From Bacteroidota bacterium (GTDB lineage Bacteria > Bacteroidota > Bacteroidia > JABEUT01): DNA of 38,951 bases. The notes beneath the pieces were generated by a model. That model made no database searches, was not told the origin of the DNA, and saw only the letters and a list, made by a program, of their open reading frames with translations. Made by a program: the position numbers and the translations under genes. The stretch is from assembly GCA_013285655.1 (NCBI GenBank), contig JABDHI010000025.1, forward strand, positions 1 through 38,951. Reading direction: 5' to 3'. Shown here piece after piece: positions 1-8,202 of this stretch (positions are counted from its first letter, which is position 1; each line of letters opens with the position of its first letter).

Positions 1-304
1 TGCGCGCAATGCGGCTATTGATAGTACACGTGTTAAGAACTACAATATCAAGAAACAAATCCAAAGTATTGATAATTCCGTACGTAGTGTAAACAGGCAA
101 TACAATGTTACAACGCAAATTGATCATATAGGGCTTAAAGCGATAGTAGAAAAATTAAGGCCTGAATACAGAGTATTGGTTGATAAACTTTACTTTGAAG
201 GATATACCCAGGAAGAAGCCGCCGAAGAACTGGATATACCATTGGGGACAATAAAAACAAGAATACGTGCGGCCATTAACCAGCTTAGGGAGGTAATGAA
301 ATGA
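1..304 (+). CDS. RNA polymerase ECF sigma factor, 3' end only
   Basis: The reading frame is open from the window edge to a TGA at 302-304 and gives about 100 C-terminal residues. The end carries a region 4 helix-turn-helix typical of sigma-70/ECF factors: the helix EGYTQEEAAEELDIPLGTI is followed by KTRIRAAINQLREVM, which would contact the -35/-33 promoter element. The upstream part (region 2 and the start) lies outside the window. The stop overlaps the start of the next gene in an ATGA junction, so sigma and anti-sigma are probably translated together. The family assignment is firm; the regulon is unknown. Confidence 0.9.
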   Translation, partial: ARNAAIDSTRVKNYNIKKQIQSIDNSVRSVNRQYNVTTQIDHIGLKAIVEKLRPEYRVLVDKLYFEGYTQEEAAEELDIPLGTIKTRIRAAINQLREVMK

Positions 305-1125
305 ACACAGACGTAAAAGAATACATAGCATCGGGCATATTAGAGGCCTACGTACTGGGTACCCTTGAGGAGAAGGAGCGCCAGGAAGTAGAAGCTATGG
401 CAAGCAAACACCTTGAAGTGAAAAAGGAACTGGATGCTATTGAGGATGCCTTGATTACCTACGCCACCATGCATAGTATGGATACATCATCCGGCTTGAA
501 GGAAAAGGTAATGAGTAAGATAAATGAAGGTGGAGGTAAAGCAGAATACGACAGGCCTGTTATAAGCATGAATAGGATGGAGGCTGAAGAAAAGGCCGAC
601 CCAAGAAACAAAGCTATATGGGGTATTGCTGCATCGGTATTACTTATGATTAGCCTTATGGCTAATTTATATACCTACCAGCGTATGGAAAGAGCCGAAG
701 GTTATGTACATGAACTTGCTGCCAAAAGCCTTAAAAAAGATAGCGTAATAAAGTTGGCTGTAGCTAATGTTAACCAACTACAAAGCGATATGGCCATACT
801 AAAGGACCCTATGTATAAAATAGTGGAACTAAAAGGCCAACCCAAAGCACCAGATGCTAAGGCAATGGTATGCTTTTGCCCGGGTAGTAAACTGGTTTAT
901 TTTGAGGCCGATAAAATGCCTGAGCCACCTAAAGGAATGCAATACCAGCTTTGGGCCATTGTAGACGGGAAGCCTGTTGACGAAGGAATGATAACCATGG
1001 GCCCGGGTTTACATAAAATGAAAGACATTGACCAGGCTACCGCCTTTGCCGTAACCCTTGAAAAAGAGGGTAACGGCGCAACCCCACACGGAGATATGAT
1101 TGTGCTGGGTAGTATGCCATCCTAA
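301..1125 (+). CDS. anti-sigma factor, RskA-like C-terminal domain
   Basis: A protein of 274 residues. The N-terminal 60 residues are acidic and helical and would bind the sigma factor; I see no zinc-binding HxxxCxxC motif. One membrane helix spans about residues 105-124 (WGIAASVLLMISLMANLYTY), followed by a short coiled coil. The C-terminal region from about 170 has the anti-sigma-K (RskA) pattern, including KGMQYQLWAIVDGKPVDEG, and would lie outside the inner membrane. Its ATG overlaps the sigma stop by 4 bp (ATGA). By analogy with RskA-type pairs it sequesters the sigma factor until a signal releases it; the signal cannot be read from the sequence. Confidence 0.88.
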   Translation: MNTDVKEYIASGILEAYVLGTLEEKERQEVEAMASKHLEVKKELDAIEDALITYATMHSMDTSSGLKEKVMSKINEGGGKAEYDRPVISMNRMEAEEKADPRNKAIWGIAASVLLMISLMANLYTYQRMERAEGYVHELAAKSLKKDSVIKLAVANVNQLQSDMAILKDPMYKIVELKGQPKAPDAKAMVCFCPGSKLVYFEADKMPEPPKGMQYQLWAIVDGKPVDEGMITMGPGLHKMKDIDQATAFAVTLEKEGNGATPHGDMIVLGSMPS

Positions 1126-1127
1126 TT

Positions 1128-1146
1128 AATTAAAAATTAGGAATTA
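1128..1146. repeat. 19-nt AT-rich repeat, left copy
   Basis: AATTAAAAATTAGGAATTA, present again in inverted orientation at 2409-2427. It starts just after the anti-sigma stop. The two copies bracket the sorting-domain remnant and msrA. Low complexity limits how much can be read into the match. Confidence 0.5.
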
Positions 1147-1168
1147 AAAATTAAGAATAAGGTTCTAT

Positions 1169-1327
1169 CTACTCTAGTAAAAGTTTCCCTTGCGAAACTA
1201 AATTACCACTATCAGTAATTACCCTGTAAAATAAACACCAATTATAACGACCTGTCGATAACTCAGTAAGTGAATTGTTGAAGCAGGGAATAATAATGGG
1301 TAAATTTGTAAATAAGACAATGAAGTC
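1169..1327 (-). pseudogene. remnant of a T9SS type A C-terminal sorting domain
   Basis: Read on the minus strand, a frame open from 1327 to a TAG at 1169-1171 ends in FYRVITDSGNLVSQGKLLLE preceded by LSTGRYNWCL. This resembles the last strands of a T9SS type A sorting domain, where an LPxGIYFYR turn is followed by a short strand ending in GKL. There is no ATG and no recognisable cargo domain upstream, and the GxYFY turn is disrupted by extra residues. It therefore looks like the tail of a deleted cargo gene. The protein similarity is clear by eye but short, so a chance match is not excluded. Confidence 0.5.
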
Positions 1328-1373
1328 TCAGTTGTTTTAAGATAGATGAATACGGATCAATGCAAAACAACAA

Positions 1374-1468
1374 TACAGGGTTTACAAAATGAGTGAAATT
1401 ATGGAATCATTTTGTTTGAAAATCAATGTGTTATGTGTTTACAAATGGCTAAAAGTGTAAACCCTGTA
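1374..1468. repeat. 12-bp inverted repeat around 71 bp
   Basis: TACAGGGTTTAC at 1374-1385 is matched exactly by its reverse complement GTAAACCCTGTA at 1457-1468. It sits in the non-coding stretch before msrA. It could form a long-range stem or be a paired protein-binding site. No known element was recognised. Confidence 0.5.
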
Positions 1469-1470
1469 AA

Positions 1471-1509
1471 TGCGACACATTTTTTCAATCTGTGTGCAAA
1501 AGTGTCGCA
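1471..1509. repeat. 8-bp inverted repeat upstream of msrA
   Basis: TGCGACAC at 1471-1478 and GTGTCGCA at 1502-1509 form a perfect inverted repeat with a 23-nt spacer, 2 bp after the previous repeat ends and about 80 bp before the msrA start. It is a candidate operator or leader stem for msrA. No T-run follows, so a terminator is unlikely. Confidence 0.4.
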
Positions 1510-1586
1510 TAATGTGCCGGCGGTAAACGAAAAATCCAAACATTCAGTATTTCCGTATATTGCAGTATAACCTAAAAGGATCTCCT

Positions 1587-2201
1587 ATGAAACGCATGAT
1601 TTTTATCATAACAGCATTATTTTTTACCTTTGTTGGTAATACCAGTTGCAGTAACGCTGCAACCAATAACGAAAACAACAACACTATGACAACACCTACT
1701 AACGATACTACAGGAAAACATTACGAAACAGCAATTTTTGCAGGCGGCTGTTTTTGGGGCGTTCAATATTATTTCGAAAAGGCGAAAGGCGTAATTAATA
1801 CCGAAGTGGGTTATATTGGTGGCCATATCGATCATCCTACCTACGAACAGGTTTGCTCGCATACAAGCGGACACTACGAAGCTATACGCGTAACCTACGA
1901 CCCTAAGGTTACCAATTACGAAGCTATGGCTAAGTTATTCTTTAACATACATGATCCTAGCCAAACAGACGGACAAGGCCCTGATATTGGCGAACAATAT
2001 TTATCGGTTGTGTTTTACATGAACGACAGCCAAAAACAAATTGCTGAAAAGCTTATTGGCCAGTTGCGTACTAAAGGAATGAAAGTGGCTACAACTTTAA
2101 AACCTGCTACTACTTTTTGGGTTGCTGAAGGTTACCACCAACATCACTACGACCACGAAGGTACTCAACCTTATTGCCATCACTTCCAGGATAAGTTCTA
2201 A
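1587..2201 (+). CDS. msrA: peptide-methionine (S)-S-oxide reductase, lipoprotein form
   Basis: MsrA reduces methionine-S-sulfoxide in oxidised proteins. The core motif GGCFWG places the catalytic Cys at residue 55, followed by the conserved stretch VGYIGGHIDHPTYEQVCSH and, near the C-terminus, YHQHHYDHEG and a candidate resolving Cys in QPYCHHF. The ATG at 1587 is chosen because AAAAGGA lies 6 nt upstream at 1574-1580; a TTG at 1560 would place extra residues before the signal peptide. The N-terminus (MKRMIFIITALFFTFVGNTSC) looks like a lipoprotein signal with the lipid-bearing Cys at 21, although the lipobox is weak. An envelope-attached enzyme repairing exported proteins is inferred. Confidence 0.93.
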   Translation: MKRMIFIITALFFTFVGNTSCSNAATNNENNNTMTTPTNDTTGKHYETAIFAGGCFWGVQYYFEKAKGVINTEVGYIGGHIDHPTYEQVCSHTSGHYEAIRVTYDPKVTNYEAMAKLFFNIHDPSQTDGQGPDIGEQYLSVVFYMNDSQKQIAEKLIGQLRTKGMKVATTLKPATTFWVAEGYHQHHYDHEGTQPYCHHFQDKF

Positions 2202-2436
2202 GTAGTGGTTATTAGTAAGTACCATCATCTGTGAAAATTTGTTCTATCTGTTATAATATGAGTTTATTTCACCACAGATATCTCAGATAAACACAGATTT
2301 TTGAGATAGGTAGTTGTGGAGGAAAGTTGTTCATCTGAGAAAATAGGTGTTATCTGTGATGAAAAGTTGGAAGGTCTTCGACATGCTCAGACTGACTCAT
2401 TAATTCGTAATTCCTAATTTTTAATTCTTAATTGGT
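2202..2436. repeat. intergenic region with several dispersed-type repeats
   Basis: There is no gene here. The stretch holds several CACAGAT/ATCTGTG words, for example near 2226-2232, 2273-2279, 2292-2298 and 2352-2358. It then has a REP-like word GTCTTCGACATGCTCAGACT within 2373-2396, and the inverted copy of the AT-rich 19-mer at 2409-2427. The TTCGACAnGCTCAGnCTGAC-type word is familiar to me as a frequent intergenic repeat in many bacteria; copy number in this genome cannot be judged from one window. Confidence 0.45.
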
Positions 2437-3183
2437 TTAAGCCTGAATCTGCTTAAAGCGATATGAACCAAAAGCTAAAAGAACAATTAAAGTGCCCAGC
2501 AGAACAAAGAAATCGTTCCACAGGCCAAAGTGGCTTTGATGTATAAGGGTCATGCGTATAGCATCAACCGCATACGATATAGGATTGACAGAAGCGATTA
2601 TCTTCATAGCCGTCGGCACACCATCTAACGGAAATAAGGCACTTGATAAAAAGAAAAGAGGAATAAGCAGGAAATTGTTGACTGCTACAAAGGCTTGCAT
2701 ATCGTTAACTACTGCACCAATGCCTGCACTAAAACTAATAATAGCCATCGACAGCATGCCCATAAATACAATTGCAATAGGTACATAGTTCCAATTATAA
2801 GGGCGGAAGCCAAGTACGAACGCCACAATGAATAATATAATACCTTGTATGAGCGATATGGTTGCACCACCTAATGCGGAGCCTAGCATTATCTTCATAC
2901 GCGATACAGGTGCTACAAGTGTTTCTTTTAAAAAGCCGAATTGCTTATCCCATATAATATTGGCACCCCAAAACATTGATGAGAACATAATGGTTTGCAC
3001 TATAATACCCGGCACAATAAACTGTATGTAACTACCACGGCCGGATAACTGGAAAACACTATTGAGTCCGTAACCCAATGCAAGCATATAAACCAAAGGC
3101 TGCACGAAGCCCATAACAATGCGAATACCCGAACGCGAGAAGCGCTTTATCTGCCTTAGCCAAAGTATGTATATAACACTCAT
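2437..3183 (-). CDS. ABC-2 type transporter permease, DrrB-like
   Basis: A membrane protein of 248 residues with about six hydrophobic helices, of the ABC-2 exporter type. It is the channel partner of the ATPase encoded just upstream: its ATG overlaps the ATPase stop by 4 bp (3180-3183), so the two are translationally coupled. The region around IIWDKQFGFLKETLVAPVSR is the conserved cytoplasmic loop between helices 2 and 3, and NPISYAVDAIRM is a typical motif before the last helix. Length fits the family. The substrate (lipid, antibiotic or polysaccharide) cannot be deduced. Confidence 0.9.
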   Translation of the reverse strand: MSVIYILWLRQIKRFSRSGIRIVMGFVQPLVYMLALGYGLNSVFQLSGRGSYIQFIVPGIIVQTIMFSSMFWGANIIWDKQFGFLKETLVAPVSRMKIMLGSALGGATISLIQGIILFIVAFVLGFRPYNWNYVPIAIVFMGMLSMAIISFSAGIGAVVNDMQAFVAVNNFLLIPLFFLSSALFPLDGVPTAMKIIASVNPISYAVDAIRMTLIHQSHFGLWNDFFVLLGTLIVLLAFGSYRFKQIQA

Positions 3184-3986
3184 CGTTGTTTGTTCTTCAT
3201 TATTGACCGAAAACGTTCGCGGTTGCCTTCAGCAGAATCTAAGGTTTCATCGCGCACTTGGGTGCCGGTGAGTTTTAAATAGGCTTCTTCCAAATTGTTG
3301 GTGCCTGTTTGTTGTTTCAGTTCTTCGGTAGTGCCACTGGCAACGATCTTACCATGATCGATAAAGGCAATACGCTGTGCTACAGCTTCGGCTTCGCCCA
3401 GGTAATGCGTGGTAAAGAAAATGGTCATCTGTTCCTTTTGGTTCAGTTCTTTGATATAGTTCCACAACAGGTTACGTGTTTGTGCATCGAGCCCCAATGT
3501 AGGCTCATCTAAAAACATGATCTTGGGGTGATGCATAAGTCCGCGTGCTATTTCAAGCCTGCGTTTCATTCCACCCGAAAACGTTTTAACAATGGCTTTG
3601 CGCCGTTCCCAAAGGTCCACTAGCTTAAGTAGTTCTTCTATACGGCCGCTAACTTGTTTACGGTTAATGCCATATAACACAGCATGCAGTTGCATGTTTT
3701 CGAAAGCAGTAAGCTCATCATCTAAACTCGCGTCTTGAAAAACAATGCCAAACATTTTACGTGTAGCATCTTGTTCTTTAGTTACATCGTGCCCTGCTAG
3801 GCGCAATTCTCCGCTTGTTGGTTTTAGCAGGGTGGTAAGCATTTTAATTGTAGTGCTTTTACCTGCACCGTTAGGCCCTAGGAAAGCAAATATCTCGCCT
3901 GGCTGTACGGTAAAGCTAACGCCATCGACAGCGGTAAAATCGCCAAATTTTTTGGTGACGTTGTTTACGGAAATGATGGGATTCAT
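3180..3986 (-). CDS. ABC transporter ATP-binding protein, DrrA-like
   Basis: A complete ATPase of 268 residues. Walker A is GPNGAGKST at about residues 38-46, the Q-loop lies in GIVFQDASLD, the signature is FSGGMKRRLEIARGL, Walker B is IMFLDEPTLGLD, and the switch histidine is in FFTTHYLGEAE. The TLGLDAQTR segment and short C-terminal tail resemble daunorubicin-resistance type (DrrA) ATPases of ABC-2 exporters. It drives the permease encoded next to it. The family is certain, the exported compound is not. Confidence 0.93.
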   Translation of the reverse strand: MNPIISVNNVTKKFGDFTAVDGVSFTVQPGEIFAFLGPNGAGKSTTIKMLTTLLKPTSGELRLAGHDVTKEQDATRKMFGIVFQDASLDDELTAFENMQLHAVLYGINRKQVSGRIEELLKLVDLWERRKAIVKTFSGGMKRRLEIARGLMHHPKIMFLDEPTLGLDAQTRNLLWNYIKELNQKEQMTIFFTTHYLGEAEAVAQRIAFIDHGKIVASGTTEELKQQTGTNNLEEAYLKLTGTQVRDETLDSAEGNRERFRSIMKNKQR

Positions 3987-4076
3987 AAAGACGAAGGTAG
4001 TTATGAAGTGGTCAGTAGTCAGTGGTAAGTAACTAGTTTAATTAACAGGTAGATGTGAAGTATAGCGATATGACTA

Positions 4077-4108
4077 TTTGGATTTTATAGTTTTTTGCGC
4101 TATATTAG
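4077..4108 (+). promoter_or_regulatory. candidate Bacteroidota promoter for the T9SS cargo array
   Basis: TTTG at 4077-4080 and TATATTAG at 4101-4108 are 20 bp apart, close to the -33 TTTG and -7 TAnnTTTG layout described for Bacteroidota. The -7 box deviates from consensus at one defined position. The ATG follows at 4130. Confidence 0.4.
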
Positions 4109-4129
4109 CTTTACCAAAACACTCATAAT

Positions 4130-5083
4130 ATGAAAAAACTACTCCTAACAGTTATTATTGCAGTTATTGCAATACCCGCTTTTTCTCAATTTAATGTCTA
4201 TCATCCTTTTCCGGATTCAAACGCATATTGGGGTGAAGAAAATGAATTTTCTACAGGAGGCCCCTTAACTGTTAATGACTTCGGCTATAAATTATTGGGT
4301 GATACTATAATAAAGAGTAGAACCTACCATAAAGTATATAAAGTTGGAGGTATGAGTAATTCAGGTGCTGTAACTCCATACAGTGTGTTCTACGGTGCTA
4401 TACGAGAAGATTCTATGAAGCATGTATATGCATGTTGTGTTAGCGGTAATTTTAATAAGGATGATACCCTCTATTACGATTTTAACCTTAAGGTTGGCGA
4501 TACCCTTAACCAGGCTAACAGTGCGCCTCAGGGCTTTCTAGGTCCGGAAAAGAACTATGTTTCTAAAATTGATTCAGTTTTAATTGATGGAAATTACAGG
4601 AAGCGATTTACTATTTCTTCCAATGCCAATAACTCACTACAGGTGGTTACACAAATAATTGAAGGTATTGGAAGCCTTGAGGGCTTATTAGAACCAATAG
4701 AAATTATGGAAGGCAAAAGCGCAGTACTTTGTTTCCGGCAAAATGGCTTTGTTGAATATGCTACTAGCGGTTATTTTACGCATGATACCTGTATAGTTTA
4801 TGGGCCTCTGGATGTTAATACTATCACCAATAAAATTCCTTCATTTAGTGTTTATCCTAACCCTGCAAATACGGCTGTAGCATTGTCATTTCAATTGCAA
4901 AACAGAAACTCCGTTTTAAGCTTATACAACTCAATGGGGCAATTGGTGAAAACACAAGCCATAAAGAATAATGACAAAAGAATAACAGAAGATGTTTCTA
5001 CCCTGCTGAATGGAATTTATTATTACACCCTCTCGATTGACGGAGTGGTGCAGGCAACGAATAAGTTAGCAATAATTCGATGA
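4130..5083 (+). CDS. secreted T9SS cargo protein, tandem copy 1
   Basis: A protein of 317 residues with an N-terminal signal peptide (MKKLLLTVIIAVIAIPAFSQ), a central domain of about 200 residues that I do not recognise, and a type A T9SS sorting domain from about residue 235. The sorting domain shows YPNPANTAV, LSLYNSMGQLVKTQ, NGIYYYTL and a final NKLAIIR. The central domain shares blocks with the next two genes: FNVYHPFPDSNAYWGE, the YGAIRED block, GDTLNQ and IIEGIGS. It should be exported across the outer membrane and cleaved or anchored there. Its stop overlaps the next ATG (ATGA). Its signal peptide differs from those of copies 2 and 3. Confidence 0.85.
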   Translation: MKKLLLTVIIAVIAIPAFSQFNVYHPFPDSNAYWGEENEFSTGGPLTVNDFGYKLLGDTIIKSRTYHKVYKVGGMSNSGAVTPYSVFYGAIREDSMKHVYACCVSGNFNKDDTLYYDFNLKVGDTLNQANSAPQGFLGPEKNYVSKIDSVLIDGNYRKRFTISSNANNSLQVVTQIIEGIGSLEGLLEPIEIMEGKSAVLCFRQNGFVEYATSGYFTHDTCIVYGPLDVNTITNKIPSFSVYPNPANTAVALSFQLQNRNSVLSLYNSMGQLVKTQAIKNNDKRITEDVSTLLNGIYYYTLSIDGVVQATNKLAIIR

Positions 5084-6051
5084 TAAAAAAATATCCACTC
5101 ATATTTATTCTGTTTGTTGTTTCTCTAATCTCTCATGCCCAGTTCAATATATATCACCCTTTTCCTGATTCAAACGCATATTGGAAAGAATCAGCTAACT
5201 ATGCTGGATCCCCTTATGGTTTTTGTGTAGGGTATGGATATATTATATCTGGCGATACTATAGTTAATGGCGTAGTTCATTATAAATTATATCGGGTTGA
5301 TGGAGTTGAAGCCAATAATTGTATTGGCCCGTTTAGAGTGCTACATACCAGAGTGTTTTATGGTGCAATTAGGCAAGATTCTAGTAAGAGGGAATATATC
5401 TGCTGCACAGCGCAATATCCATATGCTAAAGATAGCTTGCTTTATGATTTTGGTGTGAAAATTGGCGATACCCTTAATCAGTATAATACTGCTAACTATA
5501 GTTGGAAAAGCTTTGTAAGCTCAATAGATTCAATTTTAATTGATGGTAACTACAGGAAACAATTCGTGATTTCGGCCATGTATCAGCACACGTTATACCA
5601 AAATACAGACTCTATTGTTGAGGGCATTGGAAGTATGCAAGGGTTGGTAGAAGTAATACAAGGGATTGGTTTTTCTGAGGAGTCTGATTTGTTAGTGTGC
5701 TTTCAGCAAAATGGCAATATTGTATTCGGTGGTTATCAAAATCAGTTTAATGATAGTTGCACGGTGTATGGCCCATTGGGTATTAATGGATTAAATAACC
5801 AGATTATTTCATTTACTATTTCTCCCAACCCTGCAAGCGCAAGTGTAATATTGTCATTTCATTTGCAAAATAAAAACTCGATATTAAGTTTATATAACTC
5901 AATGGGACAATTGGTGAAAGTACAAACCATAAGTACTAATGACAAAAGCATAACAGAAGATTTATCAATATTACCTAATGGTATTTATTATTATACCCTC
6001 TCGGTTGATGGAGTAGTAGAGGCAACGAATAAGTTGGCAATAATTCGATGA
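5080..6051 (+). CDS. secreted T9SS cargo protein, tandem copy 2
   Basis: A protein of 323 residues paralogous to its two neighbours: signal peptide (MIKKYPLIFILFVVSLISHA), unrecognised central domain, and C-terminal T9SS type A sorting domain with NPASASVILSF, LYNSMGQLVK and a final NKLAIIR. It starts inside the stop of copy 1 and ends inside the start of copy 3, both as ATGA overlaps. The central part has extra cysteines (for example ICCTAQYPYAKDS) and is the most diverged of the three. The biological role of the central domain is unknown. Confidence 0.85.
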   Translation: MIKKYPLIFILFVVSLISHAQFNIYHPFPDSNAYWKESANYAGSPYGFCVGYGYIISGDTIVNGVVHYKLYRVDGVEANNCIGPFRVLHTRVFYGAIRQDSSKREYICCTAQYPYAKDSLLYDFGVKIGDTLNQYNTANYSWKSFVSSIDSILIDGNYRKQFVISAMYQHTLYQNTDSIVEGIGSMQGLVEVIQGIGFSEESDLLVCFQQNGNIVFGGYQNQFNDSCTVYGPLGINGLNNQIISFTISPNPASASVILSFHLQNKNSILSLYNSMGQLVKVQTISTNDKSITEDLSILPNGIYYYTLSVDGVVEATNKLAIIR

Positions 6052-7028
6052 TAAAAAAATATCCACTCATATTTATTCTGTTTGTTGTTTCTCTGGTCTC
6101 TCATGCCCAGTTCAATGTATATCATCCTTTTCCTGATTCAAACGCATATTGGGGTGAGGAAAATAAAGTTTTTCCCGGCACTGGGAACGTGTTGGATATT
6201 AACGAATTTGGGTATAAATTATATGGCGATACTGTTATAAATGGGTTAATCTATCATAAGCTTTATCAAGTTGGTGGGTTTTCTGGTACAAGCCAAGGTG
6301 GCGGTACATTATACCATAGCATGGGTTATTATGGGGCCATAAGAGAAGATACTATGAGGCATATTTATTTTTTAAGTTCTTCAGCCGGTAATAAAGATTC
6401 TTTGCTGTACGATTTTAATTTAAAAGTGGGTGATACATTAAGGCAATATAATAGTCCAGGGTTATTTAGTAATGGTAATTCTAATGAGGCTAATTACGTA
6501 TATCAAATTGATTCAGTGCTAATAGAAGGAAGTATTAGAAGGCAATTTGTAATAGCTTCCAACTTTGGGAATAATCAGATCTATCAGGTAGCTGACATAA
6601 TAGAAGGTATCGGCAGTACTACAGGATTAGTCGAGCCAATTGATTTGCCCTTTGAATATAGTAGTGCTTTGATTTGTTTTCGGCAAAATGGATATACCGT
6701 AATTTCGGGTTCGAGTTACTTCGCCCAAGACACTTGTATTGTATATGGCCCTTTAGGTGTTAATAATATTACTAATGCCCCGCCTATGTTTATAATTTAC
6801 CCTAACCCTGCAAATACAAGTGTAGAGTTGACATTTCAATTGCAAAACAAAAACTCGGTATTAAGTTTATATAATACTATGGGGCAACTAGTGAAAACTC
6901 AAACCATAAATGGTAATGAGAAAAGTATTACAGAAGATGTATCAGCGTTACCTAATGGTATTTATTATTACACCCTCTCGGTTGAAGGAGTAGTGCAGGC
7001 AACCAATAAGCTGGCAATCATTCGGTAG
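6048..7028 (+). CDS. secreted T9SS cargo protein, tandem copy 3
   Basis: The third copy, 326 residues, with the same signal peptide as copy 2 apart from one residue. Its mature N-terminus is closer to copy 1, both having FNVYHPFPDSNAYWGEEN. The sorting domain has YPNPANTSVELTFQLQNKN, LYNTMGQLVKTQ and a final NKLAIIR. The mixed resemblance suggests duplication followed by gene conversion. It is the last gene of the coupled array. No terminator hairpin was found in the 52 bp that follow. Confidence 0.85.
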   Translation: MIKKYPLIFILFVVSLVSHAQFNVYHPFPDSNAYWGEENKVFPGTGNVLDINEFGYKLYGDTVINGLIYHKLYQVGGFSGTSQGGGTLYHSMGYYGAIREDTMRHIYFLSSSAGNKDSLLYDFNLKVGDTLRQYNSPGLFSNGNSNEANYVYQIDSVLIEGSIRRQFVIASNFGNNQIYQVADIIEGIGSTTGLVEPIDLPFEYSSALICFRQNGYTVISGSSYFAQDTCIVYGPLGVNNITNAPPMFIIYPNPANTSVELTFQLQNKNSVLSLYNTMGQLVKTQTINGNEKSITEDVSALPNGIYYYTLSVEGVVQATNKLAIIR

Positions 7029-7080
7029 TGATAAGCTAAAGAGTAGGTAACTAATAACCTGTATATTCGTATAATTAAGC

Positions 7081-7314
7081 ATGAATACAGAGGAGAAAGA
7101 TATGGACGACGAAGCCGAAAGAAAGCATCCGACATTGTGGGGTGGGGCGTATATTGTTTTAGGCTTACTGGGTCTTTGTTTCTCTGGTTATGCGCTTATG
7201 GGTAGCGGTGGTATAGTACCGGTATATGGTGCTGTAACGGCAGGTGTGCTTGTTGGTGTTATCTCTCTGCTACTTATAGCTTATGGCTATAGGGTAATGA
7301 GGAAGGATTACTAG
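7081..7314 (+). CDS. small two-helix membrane protein
   Basis: A protein of 77 residues with a charged N-terminus (about 18 residues) and two hydrophobic segments at about 20-42 and 48-70, ending in RVMRKDY. It is likely an inner-membrane protein with both ends in the cytoplasm. I do not recognise the family. It follows the T9SS cargo array by 52 bp on the same strand, which does not by itself imply a shared role. Confidence 0.6.
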   Translation: MNTEEKDMDDEAERKHPTLWGGAYIVLGLLGLCFSGYALMGSGGIVPVYGAVTAGVLVGVISLLLIAYGYRVMRKDY

Positions 7315-7381
7315 TACTACGTTTATTGGGAAAACCACTTTTACTAACCCTATTAGAGCAAGCAGCGATGCGCAAAACACC

Positions 7382-8119
7382 TCATATAGTAAATTGGTAA
7401 CCAACGTACCAAAGTAAATTAGTATCTCCTATTATACTTCTGCCAACCGAAAGAAGTAAATGATGATTATCACTAAAATCAATTACAGAGCCTATTCGGA
7501 ATCTTAAGTCGCTGCTGCCGCCAGCCTGGCTGGCCGTTATGTAGTAAATTTCAGTACCAATATTTACTGATTTCGAAAATTGATATTGCTGTTGCCAGCC
7601 TATAAATTCGTAGTTTTTATTTCCAGTTCCGGGGTTTATCCAATAACCACCACCGCCATAGGTAGTCCATTTTCTAATCTTTTTCTGTATCCATAAAGGC
7701 ACGTAAATCTGTGGTTTTCCGTTTCCGAGATGTTCCTCAGTATTGCCTGTTGGAAATTCTATAAGCGGAAATATTCCTACTTGTAACTTCCCTGAATCCT
7801 TATTTATAAATCTGTATTTTATGCCAAATTCAGTATCGCCATATCCATAATTGGTTTTATCGGGCTTGGCTGAATAAAATGATAAAGGGGCAATAACATG
7901 TATTTGTAGATTGGGTAATGCACCATAATTCACTTCAACATGTGGGGCAGTGCCAGAAATAACACTGGTATTTATTGTTCCTATGGATGAAAAATATAAT
8001 TCCCAATGTTCAAAGTCGACTGGTTCGGGGTCATCGGTATCATAAGGAGGCCCCGCATTTACTATAGCAGGTATTATTAAGAGTATTACAAGTAAAAAAG
8101 TTTGTAAAGCTGATCTCAT
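7382..8119 (-). CDS. outer-membrane beta-barrel protein, MetA/phenol-degradation-like
   Basis: A protein of 245 residues with a signal peptide (MRSALQTFLLVILLIIPAIVNA) and then GPPYDTDDPEPVDFEHWELY, a start I associate with the PF13557-type putative outer-membrane transport family. The rest alternates polar and hydrophobic residues as in a beta barrel. Examples are YGYGDTEFGIKYRF and the ending LLWYVGYQFTI with a C-terminal aromatic/hydrophobic strand. It probably sits in the outer membrane; the ligand is unknown. It is convergent with the small membrane protein gene, 67 bp apart. Confidence 0.72.
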   Translation of the reverse strand: MRSALQTFLLVILLIIPAIVNAGPPYDTDDPEPVDFEHWELYFSSIGTINTSVISGTAPHVEVNYGALPNLQIHVIAPLSFYSAKPDKTNYGYGDTEFGIKYRFINKDSGKLQVGIFPLIEFPTGNTEEHLGNGKPQIYVPLWIQKKIRKWTTYGGGGYWINPGTGNKNYEFIGWQQQYQFSKSVNIGTEIYYITASQAGGSSDLRFRIGSVIDFSDNHHLLLSVGRSIIGDTNLLWYVGYQFTI

Positions 8120-8202
8120 TTAACTGTTGTATGAGGCTCCATATGATTGCTTCTCTTTCACCCGAGATACTCTTATATAATAAAGCGTTGGTATTAGCCT
8201 TC

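Noticed and set aside
1617-1874. An antisense frame of 85 codons within msrA
   Set aside because: It is the shadow of a well-supported gene with conserved motifs and has no features of its own.
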